NCBI GenBank assembly: GCA_027306845.1
Contig: DAHUYY010000085.1
Location: 1 to 7,753 of the forward strand
Direction of reading: 5' to 3'
Source: Vulcanimicrobiota bacterium
GTDB taxonomy: Bacteria > Vulcanimicrobiota > Vulcanimicrobiia > Vulcanimicrobiales > Vulcanimicrobiaceae
DNA: 7,753 nucleotides
The notes beneath the pieces were generated by a model that saw only the letters and a list, made by a program, of their open reading frames with translations, did not search any database and was not told where the DNA came from. Shown piece after piece: positions 6,197 through 7,753 of the stretch. Within the stretch, counting starts at the first letter, position 1. Each line of letters starts with the position of its first letter. A program made the translations under genes and the position numbers.

Positions 6197-7710
6197 TCCC
6201 CGAGCTGATCGCGCTTCTGACCCTTCTTTTCCATCTTGCGTTTGCGGGGAACTACGGATACTTTCGCGACGAGCTCTATTTCATTGCCTGCGCGCAACAT
6301 CTCGCATGGGGTTATCCCGATCAGCCGCCGCTCGTTGCACTCGCGGCGCTGCTATCACGACCGTTTCACTGGAACCTTTTCGTTCTCCGTGCACCGGTCG
6401 CGCTCGCCGCTGCACTGAACGTGCTTGCCATCTCGACGTTCGTGCGCGATCTTGGCGGCGAGCGCTTTGCCCGCGCTCTCGCCGCGCTCTCCGTCGCTCT
6501 CCTTCCAGCATACCTCACGCTCGGCAGCGTCTTGACTACGACATCGTTCGAGCCGCTTTCGTGGTCGCTCGTCGCAATGCTCGCCGTACGCGCGCTCCGA
6601 AAACCTTCAGCGAGCGCCGGAGCGCTGCTTGGGGCGGCGATCGCGTTCGGCGCCTACGGCAAATATTCGATCTTCCTTTGGGTAGGCGCGCTTGCCATCG
6701 GAATCGCCGCCTCTTCAGAACGTCGGTTCCTGCTCTCGCGCACCGCATGCGTCGCAGCGGTCGTTGCGTTCGTCGCGCTCCTTCCAAATGCAAGTTGGCA
6801 AGCACTACACGGATGGCCGTTCGCGGAGGTTCTTCGTTCCGATTTCATCGGCCGACATCCGTTCAATAACGGTTGGCAGCTCGAATACCACGCCTCTCTC
6901 ACCAACGCGCTTGCGTTCGTCATCGAGCAGGTCGGCTACACCAATCCACTCCTCGTACCGCTGTGGCTGCTCGGTATCGTCGTCGCGCTCCGCTCCCCGG
7001 GCCTCCGATTTCTCGGCATCGCAGCGCTGTCGACCACCGTCGCTGCCATCGCACTCGATGCAAAGGGCTACTACATCATCGGCATGTACGGTACGCTCCT
7101 CGCTCTCGGATCCCAGGCGTTCGAACGCGTTACGCGTCCTCGAATTGCCCTACGTGCAGTTGCCGTCGCCGCCACCGCAGCATCGGCGCTCGCCATCCTT
7201 CCCTTCGCCGCACCGGTTCTACCGATCAACACGTTCGTCGCCTATGCAGCGGCCCTGCATCTCACCGGTACGAACGGCACGAAGCCGCAATTGATACAAC
7301 CGCTCTTTGCCGAAGAGTTCGGCTGGCGCCGTCTTGCAGAGGACGTCGCACGAATCTATCGGACTCTGCCGCCCACCCTGCGCGAACGCACCGCGGTCTA
7401 CGCCGATACCTATGCCGATGCGGGCGCGATCGATCGATTTGGCGCTCGTTACGGCTTGCCTCCGGCGATCGGCAGCCAGAACGCTTACTGGCTCTGGGGA
7501 ATGCGCGCGTTCGACCTGCACGATATCCTCGCCGTCGGGGCAAGCCGCGAGCATCGGCTCTTTGCCGCATATGCACGCTGCACGCTGCTGGGGACGACCT
7601 TCGACCCCCTGCGTGCGGTGGTCGAAGGCCCCACGCCGATCTTCTATTGTACGCAGCCGCGCTTACCGCGCGCTGCGCTCTGGCGTTCCTTGCGCTGGTA
7701 CGGAGCGTAA
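6193..7710 (+). CDS. Glycosyltransferase family 39 (ArnT/PMT-like) membrane protein
   Basis: A 505-residue polytopic GT-C enzyme expected to move a sugar from a polyprenyl-phosphate donor to an acceptor (lipid, polysaccharide or protein) on the outer face of the inner membrane. The N-terminal helix is followed by GYFRDELYF (22-30) and WGYPDQPPL (39-47), the first-loop motif of this family; Asp26 is the likely catalytic acid. About ten hydrophobic segments follow. KGYYIIGMYG (291-300) matches the usual KxYYLxxxYP motif. A soluble C-terminal domain starts around 370 with FGWRRL (376-381), YADTYADAGAIDRFG (403-417) and SQNAYWLWG (428-436), also typical. The start GTG 6193 overlaps the upstream stop as GTGA; longer in-frame extensions upstream read through the coding region of the preceding gene and have no matching N-terminus. 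Donor and acceptor cannot be read from the sequence. Confidence 0.93.
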   Translation: MIPELIALLTLLFHLAFAGNYGYFRDELYFIACAQHLAWGYPDQPPLVALAALLSRPFHWNLFVLRAPVALAAALNVLAISTFVRDLGGERFARALAALSVALLPAYLTLGSVLTTTSFEPLSWSLVAMLAVRALRKPSASAGALLGAAIAFGAYGKYSIFLWVGALAIGIAASSERRFLLSRTACVAAVVAFVALLPNASWQALHGWPFAEVLRSDFIGRHPFNNGWQLEYHASLTNALAFVIEQVGYTNPLLVPLWLLGIVVALRSPGLRFLGIAALSTTVAAIALDAKGYYIIGMYGTLLALGSQAFERVTRPRIALRAVAVAATAASALAILPFAAPVLPINTFVAYAAALHLTGTNGTKPQLIQPLFAEEFGWRRLAEDVARIYRTLPPTLRERTAVYADTYADAGAIDRFGARYGLPPAIGSQNAYWLWGMRAFDLHDILAVGASREHRLFAAYARCTLLGTTFDPLRAVVEGPTPIFYCTQPRLPRAALWRSLRWYGA

Positions 7711-7715
7711 CTCCA

Positions 7716-7753
7716 TCAGGCGAGAACGAGTTCCTCGCCGTTGCGGTCGCTTG
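7716..7753 (-). CDS. Possible C-terminal tail of a convergent gene
   Basis: On the minus strand an open frame enters at 7753 and ends with TGA at 7718-7716, reading SDRNGEELVLA before the stop. The composition is plausible for a protein tail, and the glycosyltransferase stop lies only 5 nt away, as in tightly convergent genes. Twelve codons are too few to be sure, and nothing can be said about function. Confidence 0.3.
   Translation of the reverse strand, partial: SDRNGEELVLA

Noticed and set aside
7719..7739. Inverted repeat GGCGAG / CTCGCC considered as a terminator
   Set aside because: The stem is only 6 bp, no T-run follows on either strand, and it would fall within the coding tail of the possible convergent gene.

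Overview
The window is 7.75 kb of GC-rich (roughly 60%) bacterial DNA, almost completely coding. A leftward block of five tightly packed genes (5072 down to 1) and a rightward pair (5150 to 7710) diverge from a 77-bp gap at 5073-5149. The host looks diderm: it has a lipoprotein and a secreted DUF5916-type protein, a family expected at the outer membrane. GC-rich third codon positions, several GTG/TTG starts and the general protein style would fit a phylum such as Ca. Eremiobacterota (WPS-2), but that is an impression, not a result; no rRNA or marker gene is present.

Leftward block, in transcription order: a small lipoprotein (5072-4641); an enoyl-CoA hydratase/isomerase-family protein (4644-3847); an acyl-CoA dehydrogenase (3847-2690); an aryl-CoA synthetase of the benzoate/2-aminobenzoate-CoA ligase type (2697-1081); and the first 359 codons of a DUF5916 protein with an N-terminal CBM9-like domain (1077 to beyond position 1). 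Junctions are 4-nt, 1-nt and 8-nt overlaps, then a 3-nt gap, so this reads as one polycistronic, translationally coupled unit. The three enzymes form an activation-plus-beta-oxidation module: an aromatic or alicyclic acid is joined to CoA, dehydrogenated, and processed by the crotonase-fold protein. The combination resembles aerobic 2-aminobenzoyl-CoA clusters, but no ring-attacking monooxygenase/reductase, hydroxyacyl-CoA dehydrogenase or thiolase is present here.

Rightward block: a histidine-rich polytopic membrane protein of unknown function (5150-6196), then a family-39 (ArnT/PMT-like) glycosyltransferase (start GTG 6193, stop 7710) whose start codon overlaps the preceding stop as GTGA. 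The last 43 bases may hold the C-terminal tail of a convergent minus-strand gene.

No tRNA, rRNA, CRISPR, insertion sequence or phage feature was seen. The points most worth following are the crotonase that appears to lack both canonical catalytic glutamates, the His/Asp/Glu-rich membrane protein, and the placing of cytoplasmic aryl-CoA enzymes between two envelope proteins in one coupled transcript.
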